Origin: Pantoea sp. BAV 3049
GTDB lineage: Bacteria > Pseudomonadota > Gammaproteobacteria > Enterobacterales > Enterobacteriaceae
Direction: 5' to 3'
Assembly: GCF_009765445.1 (NCBI RefSeq)
Contig: NZ_WHOY01000031.1
Span: 2,144,782-2,208,781, forward strand
DNA: 64,000 nucleotides
Shown: positions 1 to 11,977 of the stretch, one piece after another
How positions within the stretch are numbered: the first letter of the stretch is position 1
How the letters are laid out: every line of letters begins with the position of its first letter
Translations under genes and position numbers: made by a program
Notes under the pieces: generated by a model
What the model was told of the DNA's origin: nothing
The model's input: the letters and a program-made list of their open reading frames with translations, nothing else
Database searches by the model: none

Positions 1-70
1 GAACCTGCAGCAGGTCGGGTCATTTCCGCCTCTTTTCACTTTCTTAGCACTTCCCTTACGATATTCATCA

Positions 71-98
71 TCAAGTCTTCAGTGACCCGCGCCGATAA
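71..98 (+). promoter_or_regulatory. sigma-28 (FliA) promoter of flxA-like gene
   Basis: The -10 box GCCGATAA at 91-98 is identical to the flagellar sigma-28 consensus. TCAAGTCT at 71-78 matches 6 of 8 positions of the TAAAGTTT -35 box. The spacer is 12 bases where 11 is usual. The site lies 30 bases upstream of a gene resembling flxA, which is a known FliA-dependent gene in E. coli. Box matches are seen directly; activity is inferred. Confidence 0.7.
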
Positions 99-128
99 CC
101 GTTTTGGTCTATTACAAAGGAGACAGAG

Positions 129-479
129 ATGACAACTATCAGTGGCAGTACCTCGGCCGGTCTGAGCAGTTCAGACAGCAGTGGCTCAACCTCACAAATT
201 GCCAGTCTGAACAAGCAGATCACTCAGTTGCAAAATCAGTTAAAAAGTTTAGGCACCGATGGTTCACTGACCGACGAGCAAAAGTCTGAAGAACAGACGC
301 TGATCGAAAGCCAGATCCAGATGATCGAATCTCAGATCGCCCAGATAGAACAGCAGCAGGCAGAAAAGGCAACGGAGAAGCAGAACGCTCAGAAAGAGTC
401 GACGACGGCTGCGACCACTAAAGCTGCGGATGGCGTTAACCGTCCCACGGCAACCAACTCGCTGAACGTTTATATTTAA
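129..479 (+). CDS. flxA: FlxA-like family protein
   Basis: A 116-residue protein of the FlxA-like family, whose molecular function is not established; in E. coli flxA belongs to the late flagellar regulon. The N-terminus is rich in Ser, Thr and Gly. A heptad-like helical region follows from about residue 20 to 85, rich in Gln, Leu, Ile and Glu, which predicts a coiled coil. No signal peptide or membrane segment is visible. The start ATG follows AAAGGAG at 115-121. The sigma-28 type promoter upstream supports flagellar co-regulation. The stop overlaps the stop of the convergent LysR gene by two bases. Family assignment rests on composition, length and promoter; other small coiled-coil proteins remain possible. 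Confidence 0.65.
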   Translation: MTTISGSTSAGLSSSDSSGSTSQIASLNKQITQLQNQLKSLGTDGSLTDEQKSEEQTLIESQIQMIESQIAQIEQQQAEKATEKQNAQKESTTAATTKAADGVNRPTATNSLNVYI

Positions 480-1396
480 AACTCTGGCATGTTCTCGCGT
501 TGTTGCGTCAGCAGGGCAGCCTGCTGGCGTACTTCCTGCCAGATGGCTTCAGCCGCTGGCGTCAGTGACCTGTTCCTGCGACGCACCAGCATAATAGTGC
601 GATTAATTTCCGGTACCATTCTCCTGACCAGTAAGGGTCGTCCTTGCGGTAACGGCAACGCCAGCGCGGGAAGAACACTGATGCCAATCCCCGCCTCCAC
701 CATTGGATACAGCGTCGCCGGATGACCAATCTCCTGCACAATCTCTGCCTGAACCTGCTGAACCCGAAGCGCTTCATCAATCAGCACCCGGCTACCGGAA
801 GCATAGTCCTGTAACACCAGTTGCCGGTTATTCAGCATCTGCCAGCGAATAGTCTGCTGCCGCGCCAGTGGGTCATCCTGGCGGCACAGCAGCAGAAAAG
901 GCTCATCGAGAATGGCCTCACATTCAAAATCTTCTACCGACAGTGGCCCGATAACGATGCCAAAGTCGACTTCCGCATTACGGATACTCTGCAACACCCA
1001 CTGCTGGGGTCTGTCCCGCAACAATACCTTTATTTCAGGAAAATGCAGCTGACTGCCCGCCAGGCATTGCGGCATCAGGTGAGCGGAGATCGTCTGGCTC
1101 GCGGCAACCCGCACCTTGCCGCTGCGCTGCTGCCCGTAGCTACGCACATCCAGCAGGGTGGTGTTCAATTCTTCCAGCAGCCGCTCAAGCCTGCTGGCCA
1201 GTTGCTCACCGGCTTCGGTCAGCAAGACTTCGCGGGTGGTGCGATCCAGCAGGCGGATGCCCATCTCACTTTCCAGCTCTTTAATACTGTGGCTGACAGC
1301 AGACTGGCTGAGGCCAATCAGTTGTCCGGCCTGGCTGAAACTGCCCTGCTGAGCAACGGCGACAAACACACGAAGTTGACGAAGGCTGTAATTCAT
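476..1396 (-). CDS. yfeR: LysR-family transcriptional regulator YfeR
   Basis: A 306-residue LysR-type regulator. The winged helix-turn-helix spans residues 1-60 ([20 protein letters not shown] at about 19-38). The LysR substrate-binding fold follows from about residue 90 to 295. It is transcribed divergently from a yfeH-type transporter, as in E. coli, where YfeR is paired with yfeH. The 96-base shared intergenic region is the obvious site of autoregulation and of control of yfeH. The start is the ATG at 1396, which gives the standard LysR N-terminus ([15 protein letters not shown]). The effector cannot be read from the sequence. Confidence 0.85.
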   Translation of the reverse strand: MNYSLRQLRVFVAVAQQGSFSQAGQLIGLSQSAVSHSIKELESEMGIRLLDRTTREVLLTEAGEQLASRLERLLEELNTTLLDVRSYGQQRSGKVRVAASQTISAHLMPQCLAGSQLHFPEIKVLLRDRPQQWVLQSIRNAEVDFGIVIGPLSVEDFECEAILDEPFLLLCRQDDPLARQQTIRWQMLNNRQLVLQDYASGSRVLIDEALRVQQVQAEIVQEIGHPATLYPMVEAGIGISVLPALALPLPQGRPLLVRRMVPEINRTIMLVRRRNRSLTPAAEAIWQEVRQQAALLTQQRENMPEF

Positions 1397-1492
1397 CGAT
1401 TTTTTTCATATAAGAATTTAATAAATTAATTTTATTTCTAAACCCACCCGTCGCACAATAGCGCTATCGATTTTTTTAACCGGGCATTAACA
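1397..1492. promoter_or_regulatory. yfeR-yfeH divergent promoter region
   Basis: A 96-base AT-rich region between divergent start codons. The string ATCGATTTTTTT occurs twice in the same orientation, starting at about 1396 (overlapping the yfeR start) and at about 1467, next to each start. LysR regulators usually bind such shared regions at T-N11-A sites, and several candidates exist in the A/T-rich stretch 1408-1440. None stands out enough to name as the operator. Confidence 0.4.
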
Positions 1493-2518
1493 ATGCGTTT
1501 CTTTCGACTCGATCCCCTGATGGTCAAACTTATTATCACCGTACTGCTCGCCTCCTTCCTGCCTGCACGCGGTCATTTTGTCGATTTCTTTGAATGGCTG
1601 ACTACCGCGGCCATCGCCCTGCTGTTCTTTATGCACGGTGCCAAATTGTCTCGCGAAAAAATTATCGCCGGTGGCAGTCACTGGCGCCTTCACCTGTGGG
1701 TCATGTTCAGCACCTTCGTGCTGTTCCCGATCCTCGGCCTGCTGTTCGTCTGGTGGCATCCTCTGCCGGTCAGCGCGGAAATCTATACCGGTTTTCTCTA
1801 TCTGTGCATCCTGCCAGCCACCGTTCAGTCTGCCATCGCGCTGACGTCGCTTGCGGGGGGTAACGTGGCTGCCGCAGTTTGCAGCGCTTCGGCTTCCAGC
1901 CTGCTGGGCGTGTTTATTTCCCCCCTGCTGGTCGGGCTGGTGATGAACGTGCATAACGACGCTGCGGGCGGTAATCTGGAGCAAATTGGCAAAATCATGC
2001 TGCAGCTGCTGCTGCCGTTCGTGCTGGGACATATCTCCCGCCGCTGGATTGCCGGATGGGTGGAAAAACACCGTGGGCTGATAGGAAAAACCGACCAGGC
2101 CTCAATTCTGCTGGTGGTTTATTCTGCCTTCAGTGAGGCAGTGGTTAACGGTATCTGGCATCGCGTGGGGGCGGGTACCCTGCTCTATATCGTGGCTGGC
2201 AGCCTGGGTCTGCTGTTTGTTGTACTGCTCGTCAACCTGCTGGCCGCACGGGTGTTCGGCTTTAACCGCCCGGATGAGATCACCATCCTGTTCTGTGGTT
2301 CCAAGAAAAGTCTGGCCAACGGCGTGCCGATGGCCAACATCCTGTTCCCTTCCGCATCAGTAGGGATCATCGTACTACCGTTGATGATTTTCCATCAGGT
2401 ACAGCTGATGATCTGTTCAGTGCTTGCACAACGCTATAAAAAAGCGGGTGAGAAGCTGGCAGAGAAACAGGTACAGAAAGGAAAACCAGGCAAAGCCATG
2501 GTCGAGTCGCAGAAATAA
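1493..2518 (+). CDS. yfeH: Bile acid:sodium symporter family protein YfeH
   Basis: A 341-residue polytopic inner-membrane protein of the SBF-like (bile acid:Na+ symporter) family with about nine or ten hydrophobic segments. Conserved family stretches include LYLCILPATVQSAIALTS near residues 102-119, GGNVAAAVCSASASSLLG near 121-139 and FCGSKKSLANGVPMANILFP near 263-282. This matches E. coli YfeH along its whole length; the C-terminus is a short Lys/Gln-rich cytoplasmic tail. The substrate is unknown. It probably forms a regulator-transporter pair with divergent yfeR. A hairpin follows the stop. Confidence 0.85.
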   Translation: MRFFRLDPLMVKLIITVLLASFLPARGHFVDFFEWLTTAAIALLFFMHGAKLSREKIIAGGSHWRLHLWVMFSTFVLFPILGLLFVWWHPLPVSAEIYTGFLYLCILPATVQSAIALTSLAGGNVAAAVCSASASSLLGVFISPLLVGLVMNVHNDAAGGNLEQIGKIMLQLLLPFVLGHISRRWIAGWVEKHRGLIGKTDQASILLVVYSAFSEAVVNGIWHRVGAGTLLYIVAGSLGLLFVVLLVNLLAARVFGFNRPDEITILFCGSKKSLANGVPMANILFPSASVGIIVLPLMIFHQVQLMICSVLAQRYKKAGEKLAEKQVQKGKPGKAMVESQK

Positions 2519-2525
2519 ATGCTGA

Positions 2526-2547
2526 CAGCGCCATCAGGATGGCGCTG
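2526..2547 (+). terminator. Hairpin after yfeH
   Basis: A perfect 9-base stem, CAGCGCCAT/ATGGCGCTG, with a CAGG loop begins 8 bases after the yfeH stop. It is followed by only a weak T-rich tail (ATTGTTG), so termination may be partial. Confidence 0.55.
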
Positions 2548-2589
2548 ATTGTTGCCGGACAGTACAGGCCTGTGAGCCGCTAAATTGGA

Positions 2590-4873
<2,284 letters not shown>

Positions 4874-4903
4874 TCAGAAAGTTTCAGACTCGTTAAGAGA
4901 GGA

Positions 4904-5893
4904 TCAGGCGTTGGCCTCGATCACTTCGCGAATACGATTTTTATACATTTCCAGCTTCTGTGGCGTCATCATCCGGCGCTCATCATCCAGCACCACACCA
5001 CCGACATCGTCAGCGATACGCTGGGCTGACTGCAGCATCAGCTTGAAGTTCTGATTCGCATCACCATAGGACGGTACCATCATAAAGATAGAGATGCCTG
5101 GCGTAGAGAAATCAGTCATTTCATCCGGGTTGAAGGAGCCCGGTTTTACCATATTCGCCAGGCTGAACAGGACCGGCCCACTGCCCGCCGGGTTCAGGTG
5201 ACGGTGGAAAATATTCATTTCTCCAAACTGGAAACCGGCCTGAAGAACACCCTGCAGCAGGGCTTCACCGTTCAGTACACCCCCGGCATGAGCGCCGACG
5301 TGGAGAACCAGTACGGTCTCTTTCAGGCGCTCCTGCACTGGAGCGGCAGCAGGCTGAGCGGCTTCTTCTTCCTCATCCGGATCTTCGACATACTCCAGCT
5401 CAGGTTCAGCCTGAGGCTGCTGAGCGACAGGAGCAGGACGAACTGGCTGCGGCGCAGCTGGCTGACGCGGTGCTTCCTGCGTTGAACGACGAACCGGCTC
5501 TTGATCAAACTCCGGCTCTGGCGCATGTGGCAACTCACCCCCGAAAAGAGGATCCAGTTCAGGCTGTTCATCAACCTGCGGCTGATGGCGAACCGGTTCC
5601 GGTTGAGCGCGCGATTTTGACGGACGCGGTGGCGCTTCGTCCCGGTCAAACACCGCTACAGCAGGTTCATCATCTTCTTCCACACGCGAGCGGGTACGCT
5701 GGACGCGCACTTCACCAACGCCATCTTCGACGTCGTCAGGCGACTCTTCTCTATGCTGTTTTAAACGTTTATGAGGACGATCGCGAAAAACGGATGAGCG
5801 CTCTTTACGGCTGGTCCACAGGCCGTGAAGAAGAAGCGCTATTATAGCGATCGCGCCAACAACGATTAATATCAGACGCAAATCCTGCATCAT
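4904..5893 (-). CDS. zipA: Cell division protein ZipA
   Basis: A 329-residue inner-membrane protein that tethers FtsZ to the membrane and stabilises the Z ring. A hydrophobic N-terminal anchor (about residues 5-25) is followed by a basic/acidic charged stretch. A long linker rich in Pro, Gln, Glu and Ala comes next. The C-terminal FtsZ-binding domain starts near residue 190; its [18 protein letters not shown] and [16 protein letters not shown] stretches are strongly conserved. I chose the ATG at 5893 ([13 protein letters not shown]), which matches E. coli ZipA; an upstream extension to 5932 is possible but lacks family support. The linker is poorly conserved, as is normal. Confidence 0.95.
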   Translation of the reverse strand: MMQDLRLILIVVGAIAIIALLLHGLWTSRKERSSVFRDRPHKRLKQHREESPDDVEDGVGEVRVQRTRSRVEEDDEPAVAVFDRDEAPPRPSKSRAQPEPVRHQPQVDEQPELDPLFGGELPHAPEPEFDQEPVRRSTQEAPRQPAAPQPVRPAPVAQQPQAEPELEYVEDPDEEEEAAQPAAAPVQERLKETVLVLHVGAHAGGVLNGEALLQGVLQAGFQFGEMNIFHRHLNPAGSGPVLFSLANMVKPGSFNPDEMTDFSTPGISIFMMVPSYGDANQNFKLMLQSAQRIADDVGGVVLDDERRMMTPQKLEMYKNRIREVIEANA

Positions 5894-6111
5894 TGTATTC
5901 TCTGTTGTTCCAATACCTTGCCACCGCGGCAAACTTTATCCTCTAACTGTATTTGCCCAGGTTAACAAGTGCAAGTCCGTGCAGTATTTTCTGACAAATA
6001 AGCGTGGGTCGACACGGTTTTTTGCTGTTTTTTCGTCCAAAACCCCACTGGTCAGCGTAAATGGCTGAGTTATGATAGCGTCGCAAGGTCGCAATTTGAG
6101 GAAAGCAGGAC
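5894..6111. promoter_or_regulatory. zipA-cysZ divergent promoter region
   Basis: A 218-base intergenic region between divergent essential-division and sulfate-uptake genes. I see no open reading frame with a ribosome site and no clear operator. It should hold promoters for both genes. Confidence 0.4.
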
Positions 6112-6873
6112 ATGATCCAATCCCCTACTCCACCATCCGCCAATGGTATCCACTATTTTTCCCAGGGCTGGAAGCTGATCCGCCTGCCGGGTATCCGACG
6201 TTTCGTTATCATCCCTTTGTTGGTGAACATTCTGCTGATGGGGGGCGCTTTTATCTGGCTGTTCTGGCAGCTGGGCCACTGGATGCCCGCACTAATGTCT
6301 TACGTGCCTGGCTGGCTACAGTGGCTCAGTTATCTGCTGTGGCCACTGACGGTGATCTCCATTCTGCTGGTTTTCAGCTATTTTTTCTCAACCGTCGCTA
6401 ACTGGATAGCCGCGCCGTTCTGCGGGCTGCTGGCGGAACAACTTGAAGGCAGGCTGACGGGCAAACCGCTGCCAGACAGTGGCTGGGCTGGCATGGTGAA
6501 AGATCTCCCCCGCATCATGAAGCGAGAGTGGCAGAAACTGGCATGGTATCTGCCAAGGGCCGTTATTTTGCTGCTGCTCTATTTCATTCCCGGTTTTGGT
6601 CAGACGGTGGCACCGTTGTTGTGGTTCCTGTTCAGCGCCTGGATGTTGGCTATTCAGTACTGTGATTACCCTTTTGATAACCACAAAGTGAGCTTCCGTG
6701 AGATGCGCAGTGCGCTTAAAAGACACAAAACCGACAACATGCAGTTTGGCGCGCTGGTGAGTTTGTTTACGATGATTCCGATTCTTAACCTGGCGATCAT
6801 GCCAGTGGCCGTTTGTGGCGCCACGGCGATGTGGGTTGACCGTTACCGCAGTACGCTGGGCCGGGTAAATTAA
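6112..6873 (+). CDS. cysZ: Sulfate transporter CysZ
   Basis: A 253-residue inner-membrane protein that mediates sulfate entry for cysteine synthesis, identical in length to E. coli CysZ. Four long hydrophobic segments are evident. The highly conserved [17 protein letters not shown] (near 136-152) and [20 protein letters not shown] (near 159-178) stretches mark the family. A GAGGAAAG ribosome site precedes the ATG. It is followed by cysK after 128 bases, with no terminator between, and belongs with the other sulfur genes here (cysM, cysPTWA). Confidence 0.95.
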   Translation: MIQSPTPPSANGIHYFSQGWKLIRLPGIRRFVIIPLLVNILLMGGAFIWLFWQLGHWMPALMSYVPGWLQWLSYLLWPLTVISILLVFSYFFSTVANWIAAPFCGLLAEQLEGRLTGKPLPDSGWAGMVKDLPRIMKREWQKLAWYLPRAVILLLLYFIPGFGQTVAPLLWFLFSAWMLAIQYCDYPFDNHKVSFREMRSALKRHKTDNMQFGALVSLFTMIPILNLAIMPVAVCGATAMWVDRYRSTLGRVN

Positions 6874-7001
6874 GGCTTATGCTTTTTGATTAGCCCTTAT
6901 TGCTGCATAACATATATATATACGATTTCTTTACTTCCAGGAAAAACTCAACGGGGTATGCTCTTAGCGTTCCCAATATTTCATACAGTTAAGGACGGGC
7001 T
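6874..7001 (+). promoter_or_regulatory. cysK leader and candidate CysB region
   Basis: A 128-base gap upstream of cysK contains an alternating AT tract (ATATATATATA near 6911) followed by TTTCTTTACTT. CysB sites in E. coli cys promoters are AT-rich and poorly conserved, so this is the likely activation region, but no site can be defined from sequence alone. The ribosome site is TTAAGGACG before the ATG. Confidence 0.4.
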
Positions 7002-7973
7002 ATGAGCAAGATCTACGAAGACAACTCGTTAACAATCGGTCATACGCCGCTGGTTCGACTGAACCGCATCGGTAACGGTCGCATTCTGGCAAAAGTGGAA
7101 TCCCGCAACCCCAGCTTCAGCGTTAAATGCCGTATCGGTGCCAATATGATTTGGGACGCGGAGAAACGTGGCATTCTGAAACCGGGCGTGGAACTGGTTG
7201 AACCAACCAGTGGTAACACCGGGATTGCGCTGGCCTATGTGGCAGCAGCACGTGGCTACAAGCTGACCCTGACTATGCCGGAAACCATGAGTGTTGAGCG
7301 CCGCAAGTTGCTGAAAGCGCTTGGCGCAAACCTGGTGCTGACCGAAGGTGCGAAAGGCATGAAAGGCGCCATCGCTAAAGCGGAAGAGATTGTCGCCAGC
7401 GATCCGGACAAATTTGTGCTGCTGCAGCAATTCAGCAATCCGGCAAACCCGGAAATCCATGAAAAAACCACCGGCCCTGAAATCTGGGAAGATACCGACG
7501 GTGAAGTGGACGTGTTTATTGCTGGTGTGGGTACCGGGGGTACGCTGACCGGCGTCAGCCGTTACATCAAAAACACCAAAGGGAAGAAAGAGTTGATCAC
7601 CGTGGCCGTGGAGCCAACGGATTCTCCGGTTATCGCCCAGGCACTGGCGGGTGAAGAGATCAAACCTGGCCCACACAAAATTCAGGGCATCGGAGCTGGG
7701 TTCATCCCGGGTAACCTGGATCTGAATCTGGTCGACCGCGTGGTGGCTATTACCAATGAAGAGTCAATTTCAACTGCCCGTCGTCTGATGGAAGAAGAAG
7801 GCATTCTGGCCGGAATTTCTTCCGGTGCTGCCGTTGCGGCCGCGCTGAAATTACAGGAAGACGAAGCTTTCGCGAACAAGAATATTGTGGTGATCCTGCC
7901 CTCTTCCGGCGAGCGTTACCTGAGTACTGCTCTGTTCGCCGATCTCTTCACTGAGAAAGAATTGCAACAGTAA
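7002..7973 (+). CDS. cysK: Cysteine synthase A (O-acetylserine sulfhydrylase A)
   Basis: A 323-residue PLP enzyme that makes L-cysteine from O-acetylserine and sulfide. The PLP lysine is Lys42 in SFSVKCRIG. The phosphate/substrate loop PTSGNTG is at 68-74. The glycine-rich [10 protein letters not shown] loop is near 177-186. It is nearly identical to E. coli CysK, including the conserved C-terminus TEKELQQ. A strong terminator follows. It is normally CysB-activated. Confidence 0.98.
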   Translation: MSKIYEDNSLTIGHTPLVRLNRIGNGRILAKVESRNPSFSVKCRIGANMIWDAEKRGILKPGVELVEPTSGNTGIALAYVAAARGYKLTLTMPETMSVERRKLLKALGANLVLTEGAKGMKGAIAKAEEIVASDPDKFVLLQQFSNPANPEIHEKTTGPEIWEDTDGEVDVFIAGVGTGGTLTGVSRYIKNTKGKKELITVAVEPTDSPVIAQALAGEEIKPGPHKIQGIGAGFIPGNLDLNLVDRVVAITNEESISTARRLMEEEGILAGISSGAAVAAALKLQEDEAFANKNIVVILPSSGERYLSTALFADLFTEKELQQ

Positions 7974-8368
7974 TGCCATTAGTGCGGATTAGTCTAAAAA
8001 AGCACCCAAACGGGTGCTTTTTTGTGGACTACATCAAACTTTTGTCACCCTGTAGATTGCTTTTACCCGTGACAGTCTGGTATCTAAGCACCCAATTATT
8101 TCGATCCACAAAATTAATCGCTGCGTGAAATGGATCAAGCTGAATCGATTTACTGGTTTGGCGCGGCAACGCAAATCGCGGCATAATGAGATAGGGAAAC
8201 GCGAGTCCGAAATCACCGGTTTTAACCCGTCGCCTCCCGACCTTTTACCAGCGCATTTTTTGGCGCGTCTTCGTACGCAGGCCAGCGCGACACATCCAGG
8301 CTAAAGTCACGCCACCAGGCTAGACTTTAGAACGACAACACCAAACCAAATTAAGTTGGGGAAACATA
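7974..8368 (+). promoter_or_regulatory. cysK-ptsH intergenic region, pts promoters
   Basis: A 395-base gap. It starts with the cysK terminator. TGTGGACTACATCAAA at 8023-8038 matches 8 of 10 conserved positions of the CRP site TGTGA-N6-TCACA; the E. coli pts operon is CRP-regulated from promoters in the equivalent region. The rest shows no supported gene. A 60-codon minus-strand frame at 8034-8216 lacks a ribosome site and family resemblance. The ptsH ribosome site is TTGGGGAAA just before the ATG. Confidence 0.5.
7996..8023 (+). terminator. cysK terminator
   Basis: A stem of GCACCC/GGGTGC flanked by A6 and T6 with an AAAC loop forms a 12-base perfect hairpin with a T-run. The symmetry would allow function on both strands. 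Confidence 0.9.
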
Positions 8369-8626
8369 ATGTTCCAGCAAGAAGTTACCATTACCGCACC
8401 TAACGGTCTGCACACCCGCCCTGCTGCTCAGTTCGTGAAAGAAGCTAAAGCCTTTGCCTCTGAAATCACCGTAACCTCTAACGGTAAATCAGCCAGCGCA
8501 AAAAGCCTGTTCAAGCTGCAGACCCTGGGTCTGACTCAGGGCACCGTTGTGACCCTGTCTGCGGAAGGTGAAGACGAGCAGAAAGCCGTTGAGCACCTGG
8601 TCAAACTGATGGCAGAGCTCGAATAA
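8369..8626 (+). CDS. ptsH: Phosphocarrier protein HPr
   Basis: The 85-residue general PTS phosphocarrier, which accepts phosphate from enzyme I on His15 (NGLHTRPAA) and passes it to sugar-specific IIA domains. Ser46 lies in the conserved SAKSLFKLQ segment. Length and sequence match E. coli HPr. It is the first gene of the pts operon, followed by ptsI after an unusually long 222-base gap that holds a hairpin. Confidence 0.98.
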   Translation: MFQQEVTITAPNGLHTRPAAQFVKEAKAFASEITVTSNGKSASAKSLFKLQTLGLTQGTVVTLSAEGEDEQKAVEHLVKLMAELE

Positions 8627-8678
8627 GCGCCTTTTCTCACGCGCGGCCTTTCAGGCAAATTTTTGCAAACATATTGAT

Positions 8679-8697
8679 CGCGGACAGAATGTCCGCG
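8679..8697 (+). terminator. Hairpin in the ptsH-ptsI gap
   Basis: A perfect 8-base stem, CGCGGACA/TGTCCGCG, with a GAA loop is followed by TTGTTGCTTT. The T-tail is interrupted, so this looks like a partial terminator or an mRNA-processing/stability structure that could set the HPr to enzyme I ratio. Function is inferred. Confidence 0.5.
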
Positions 8698-8848
8698 TTG
8701 TTGCTTTCGTAAAGTACCCCACGGTGCCAGACGACTGTAGTCAGCGTGTTGCAATCATCATTTGCGTGACCGGCTCGCTGAGTGGATTTGGCCGACAGTT
8801 TCCGGAACGATTGCCCTGGCAGTCGACCGTTATTAAAAAGGTAGGGTT

Positions 8849-10576
8849 ATGATTTCAGGCATTTTAGCATCACCGGGCATCGCTTTTGGTAAAGCGCTTC
8901 TGCTGAAAGAAGATGAGATAGTCATCAACCGGAAAAAGATTTCTGCCGACCAGGTTGAGCAGGAAGTTCAGCGTTTTCTTGATGGTCGTAGCAAAGCTGC
9001 CGCGCAGCTGGAAGCGATCAAAATCAAAGCCGGAGAAACTTTCGGTGAAGAGAAAGAAGCCATCTTCGAAGGCCACATTATGTTGCTGGAAGATGAAGAG
9101 CTGGAACAGGAAATCATAGCCCTGATTAAAGACGATCTGGCTTCTGCCGACGCGGCCGCTTTCTCTGTGATTGAAGGCCAGGCCAAGGCGCTGGAAGAGC
9201 TGGATGACGAATACCTGAAAGAGCGTGCGGCTGACGTACGCGACATCGGTAAGCGTTTGCTGCAGAACATTCTGGGCCTGCACATCGTTGACCTCAGCGC
9301 TATCGCTGATGAGGTGCTGCTGGTTGCAAAAGATCTTACCCCATCAGAGACCGCACAGCTGAACCTGGACAAGGTGCTGGGCTTTATTACCGATCTGGGT
9401 GGCCGGACTTCTCACACCTCGATCATGGCACGCTCTCTGGAGTTGCCCGCCATCGTCGGTACCGGCGATGTCACCACTCAGGTCAAGAACGGCGATTTTC
9501 TAATCCTCGACGGCGTAAATAACAACATTTACGTGAATCCGTCTCAGGACAAAATCGACGAACTGAAGGCGATCCACAATCAGTACGTGACCGAGAAAAA
9601 CGACCTCGCCAAACTGAAGGATCTGCCAGCCATCACGCTGGACGGACACCAGGTGGAAGTGTGCGCCAACATAGGTACCGTGCGCGACGTCGCAGGCGCA
9701 GAGCGTAACGGCGCCGAAGGTGTCGGCCTGTACCGTACTGAATTCCTGTTTATGGACCGCGATGCTCTGCCGACAGAAGAAGAGCAGTTCCAGGCCTATA
9801 AAGCCGTGGCGGAAGCGATGGGTCAGCAGGCGGTAATCGTACGCACCATGGATATCGGTGGTGACAAAGATCTGCCGTACATGAACCTGCCAAAAGAAGA
9901 CAACCCGTTCCTCGGCTGGCGTGCAATCCGTATCGCCATGGACCGTCCGGAGATCCTGCATGCTCAGCTGCGCGCTATCCTGCGTGCCTCTGCCTTTGGC
10001 AAGCTGCGCATCATGTTCCCGATGGTGATCTCCGTGGAAGAAGTCCGCACGCTGAAAGCCGAGCTGGAAAAACTGAAAGCGCAGCTGCGCGAAGAAGGCA
10101 AAGCCTTTGACGAGAGCATTGAGGCCGGCATTATGGTGGAAACACCTGCTTCAGCCGCAATTGCCCATCATCTGGCTAAAGAAGTCGATTTCTTCAGTAT
10201 CGGCACCAACGACCTGACCCAGTACACGCTGGCGGTGGACCGTGGTAACGACCTGATCTCTCATCTGTACAACCCAATGACCCCATCGGTGCTGACGCTG
10301 ATCAAGCAAGTTATTGATGCATCTCATGCTGAAGGCAAATGGACCGGCATGTGTGGTGAGCTGGCTGGCGATGAACGTGCTACACTACTGTTATTGGGAA
10401 TGGGGCTGGACGAATTCAGCATGAGTGCCATTTCTATCCCGCGCATCAAGAAAATCATTCGGAATACGAATTTCGAAGATGCGAAGGCATTAGCGGAGCA
10501 GGCTCTGGCTCAACCGACGGCGGAAGAGTTAATGAACCTGGTCAACAAGTTCATTGAAGAAAAAACACTCTGCTGA
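8849..10576 (+). CDS. ptsI: PTS enzyme I (PEP-protein phosphotransferase)
   Basis: A 575-residue cytoplasmic enzyme that transfers phosphate from phosphoenolpyruvate to HPr. The N-terminal HPr-binding and phosphohistidine domain carries His189 in [11 protein letters not shown]. The C-terminal PEP-binding TIM barrel shows [25 protein letters not shown] and [14 protein letters not shown], and the active-site Cys lies in [13 protein letters not shown]. The start ATG follows AAAAGGTAGGGTT. Length equals the E. coli enzyme. It is separated from crr by 43 bases. Confidence 0.98.
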   Translation: MISGILASPGIAFGKALLLKEDEIVINRKKISADQVEQEVQRFLDGRSKAAAQLEAIKIKAGETFGEEKEAIFEGHIMLLEDEELEQEIIALIKDDLASADAAAFSVIEGQAKALEELDDEYLKERAADVRDIGKRLLQNILGLHIVDLSAIADEVLLVAKDLTPSETAQLNLDKVLGFITDLGGRTSHTSIMARSLELPAIVGTGDVTTQVKNGDFLILDGVNNNIYVNPSQDKIDELKAIHNQYVTEKNDLAKLKDLPAITLDGHQVEVCANIGTVRDVAGAERNGAEGVGLYRTEFLFMDRDALPTEEEQFQAYKAVAEAMGQQAVIVRTMDIGGDKDLPYMNLPKEDNPFLGWRAIRIAMDRPEILHAQLRAILRASAFGKLRIMFPMVISVEEVRTLKAELEKLKAQLREEGKAFDESIEAGIMVETPASAAIAHHLAKEVDFFSIGTNDLTQYTLAVDRGNDLISHLYNPMTPSVLTLIKQVIDASHAEGKWTGMCGELAGDERATLLLLGMGLDEFSMSAISIPRIKKIIRNTNFEDAKALAEQALAQPTAEELMNLVNKFIEEKTLC

Positions 10577-10619
10577 TATCTGGTGACGCTGGCCCAAAAT
10601 TACTGCTTAGGAGAAGATC

Positions 10620-11123
10620 ATGGGTTTGTTTTCAAAACTTTTTGGCAATAATTCAGATACCGCATCTGGAGCCATTGAGATCGTAGCACCGCTGTCCGGT
10701 GAAATCGTCAATATCGAAGACGTACCGGATGTGGTGTTTGCGGAGAAAATTGTTGGCGACGGTATCGCTATCAAACCTACTGGCAATAAAATGGTAGCGC
10801 CGGTCGATGGCACCATCGGTAAAATCTTCGAAACCAATCATGCCTTTTCCATCGAGTCTGACAACGGCATTGAGCTGTTTGTCCACTTCGGCATTGATAC
10901 GGTTGAGCTGAAAGGCGAAGGTTTCAAGCGTATTGCTGAAGAAGGGCAGAAAGTGAAGAAAGGTGACGTGGTCATCGAATTCGATCTGCCGCTGCTCGAA
11001 GAAAAAGCGAAATCTACGCTGACGCCGGTTGTGATCTCGAACATGGATGAGATCAAAGAGCTGGTGAAACTGACTGGTAGCGTGACCGTGGGCGAAACCC
11101 CGGTTATCCGCATCAGAAAGTAA
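10620..11123 (+). CDS. crr: PTS glucose-specific enzyme IIA
   Basis: A 167-residue soluble IIA(Glc) that relays phosphate to glucose-type EIICB proteins. In E. coli its phosphorylation state controls adenylate cyclase and inducer exclusion. The two active-site histidines are His74 (FETNHAFS) and His89 ([14 protein letters not shown]). It is slightly shorter than the 169-residue E. coli protein. It is the last gene of ptsHI-crr, has the ribosome site TTAGGAGAA, and is followed by a strong terminator. Confidence 0.97.
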   Translation: MGLFSKLFGNNSDTASGAIEIVAPLSGEIVNIEDVPDVVFAEKIVGDGIAIKPTGNKMVAPVDGTIGKIFETNHAFSIESDNGIELFVHFGIDTVELKGEGFKRIAEEGQKVKKGDVVIEFDLPLLEEKAKSTLTPVVISNMDEIKELVKLTGSVTVGETPVIRIRK

Positions 11124-11140
11124 TCAGCGAAAGTCTGCTG

Positions 11141-11171
11141 AAGCCTTCTGAGTAATCAGGGGGCTTTTTTT
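11141..11171 (+). terminator. pts operon terminator after crr
   Basis: An 11-base stem, AAGCCTTCTGA/TCAGGGGGCTT (two G-U pairs), with a GTAA loop runs into a seven-T tail, 17 bases after the crr stop. It also separates crr from the convergent GntR gene. Confidence 0.85.
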
Positions 11172-11217
11172 ATGCCTGCGGATCGGGTTTCAGCCTGATG
11201 TCCGACATCTGGTACGT

Positions 11218-11913
11218 TCAGTTGAATGTGCCCAACGCATCACGCAGGCTCAGAGAATCCGCAACGGTTTCCTTCAGATCCAGCTGCTGTTCCAGTTCAT
11301 CCAGATGCTCAATCATCGCCGCCTGAGCTTTCACCCGATCCCCGGCCTGCAATGCCGTGACAATCTGGCCATGTTCATCGCACTGGCAGGATGGGATATC
11401 GTTACGTTGGTACAGCGCGACAATCAGCGAGCTGCGCACCATCAGGTTAGCGAGGATTTCACTGAGTACTTTATTGCCGCTGATGTTGGCCAACATCAGG
11501 TGAAACTGACTCAGTTCGCGAACGATCTCACGACGGTCCGCACGTTCGATGGCGCTCTTTTCAGCCTGCTGCTGGGCAGCCAGTTCGTTCTGACAGCGAG
11601 CCATTTCCTGAGGCGTAATACAGGAAATAATTGCGCTTTCGATGGCTCGGCGGGCAATGAAAATTTCGCGGGCTTCACTGGCTTCAGGCCGGGCAACCAT
11701 GGCACCACGGTTAGGCTCAATGGTCACAATATGCGCCAGCGCCATTCTCTGCAGGGCAGCCTGAACGTGGTTACGGTTGGCCTTCAGTACCTCAACAATT
11801 TGCGCCTCAATCAGCCGCATCCCCGGCTTCAGGCGATGCTGGGCAATCGCCACCGACAAGGCTTCAACAATACGCTGAACTTCCTGTTGCTTACTGGGAG
11901 CAACTCTACTCAT
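11218..11913 (-). CDS. GntR/FCD-family transcriptional regulator
   Basis: A 231-residue regulator of the GntR superfamily, FadR/FCD subgroup. The winged helix-turn-helix spans about residues 8-72; the usual recognition helix is represented by VLKANRNHVQAALQRM. An all-helical FCD ligand domain follows from about 80 to 215, with the usual conserved REIFIARRAIE start and the later histidine-bearing SQFHLMLA and DEHGQIVTAL segments that form a metal or acid site in this family. It lies 64 bases downstream of the sensor kinase gene on the same strand. It is not part of the E. coli order. The ligand and targets are unknown; many FCD regulators sense carboxylic acids. Confidence 0.8.
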   Translation of the reverse strand: MSRVAPSKQQEVQRIVEALSVAIAQHRLKPGMRLIEAQIVEVLKANRNHVQAALQRMALAHIVTIEPNRGAMVARPEASEAREIFIARRAIESAIISCITPQEMARCQNELAAQQQAEKSAIERADRREIVRELSQFHLMLANISGNKVLSEILANLMVRSSLIVALYQRNDIPSCQCDEHGQIVTALQAGDRVKAQAAMIEHLDELEQQLDLKETVADSLSLRDALGTFN

Positions 11914-11977
11914 TCCCTACCTCACGAACGTAAACACACACGCTTTCAGCCGGGAATAATAGCATCTGCTGGCACTG

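Noticed and set aside
8034..8216. A 60-codon minus-strand frame in the cysK-ptsH gap
   Set aside because: It has no ribosome site or family resemblance and overlaps the region expected to hold the pts promoters.
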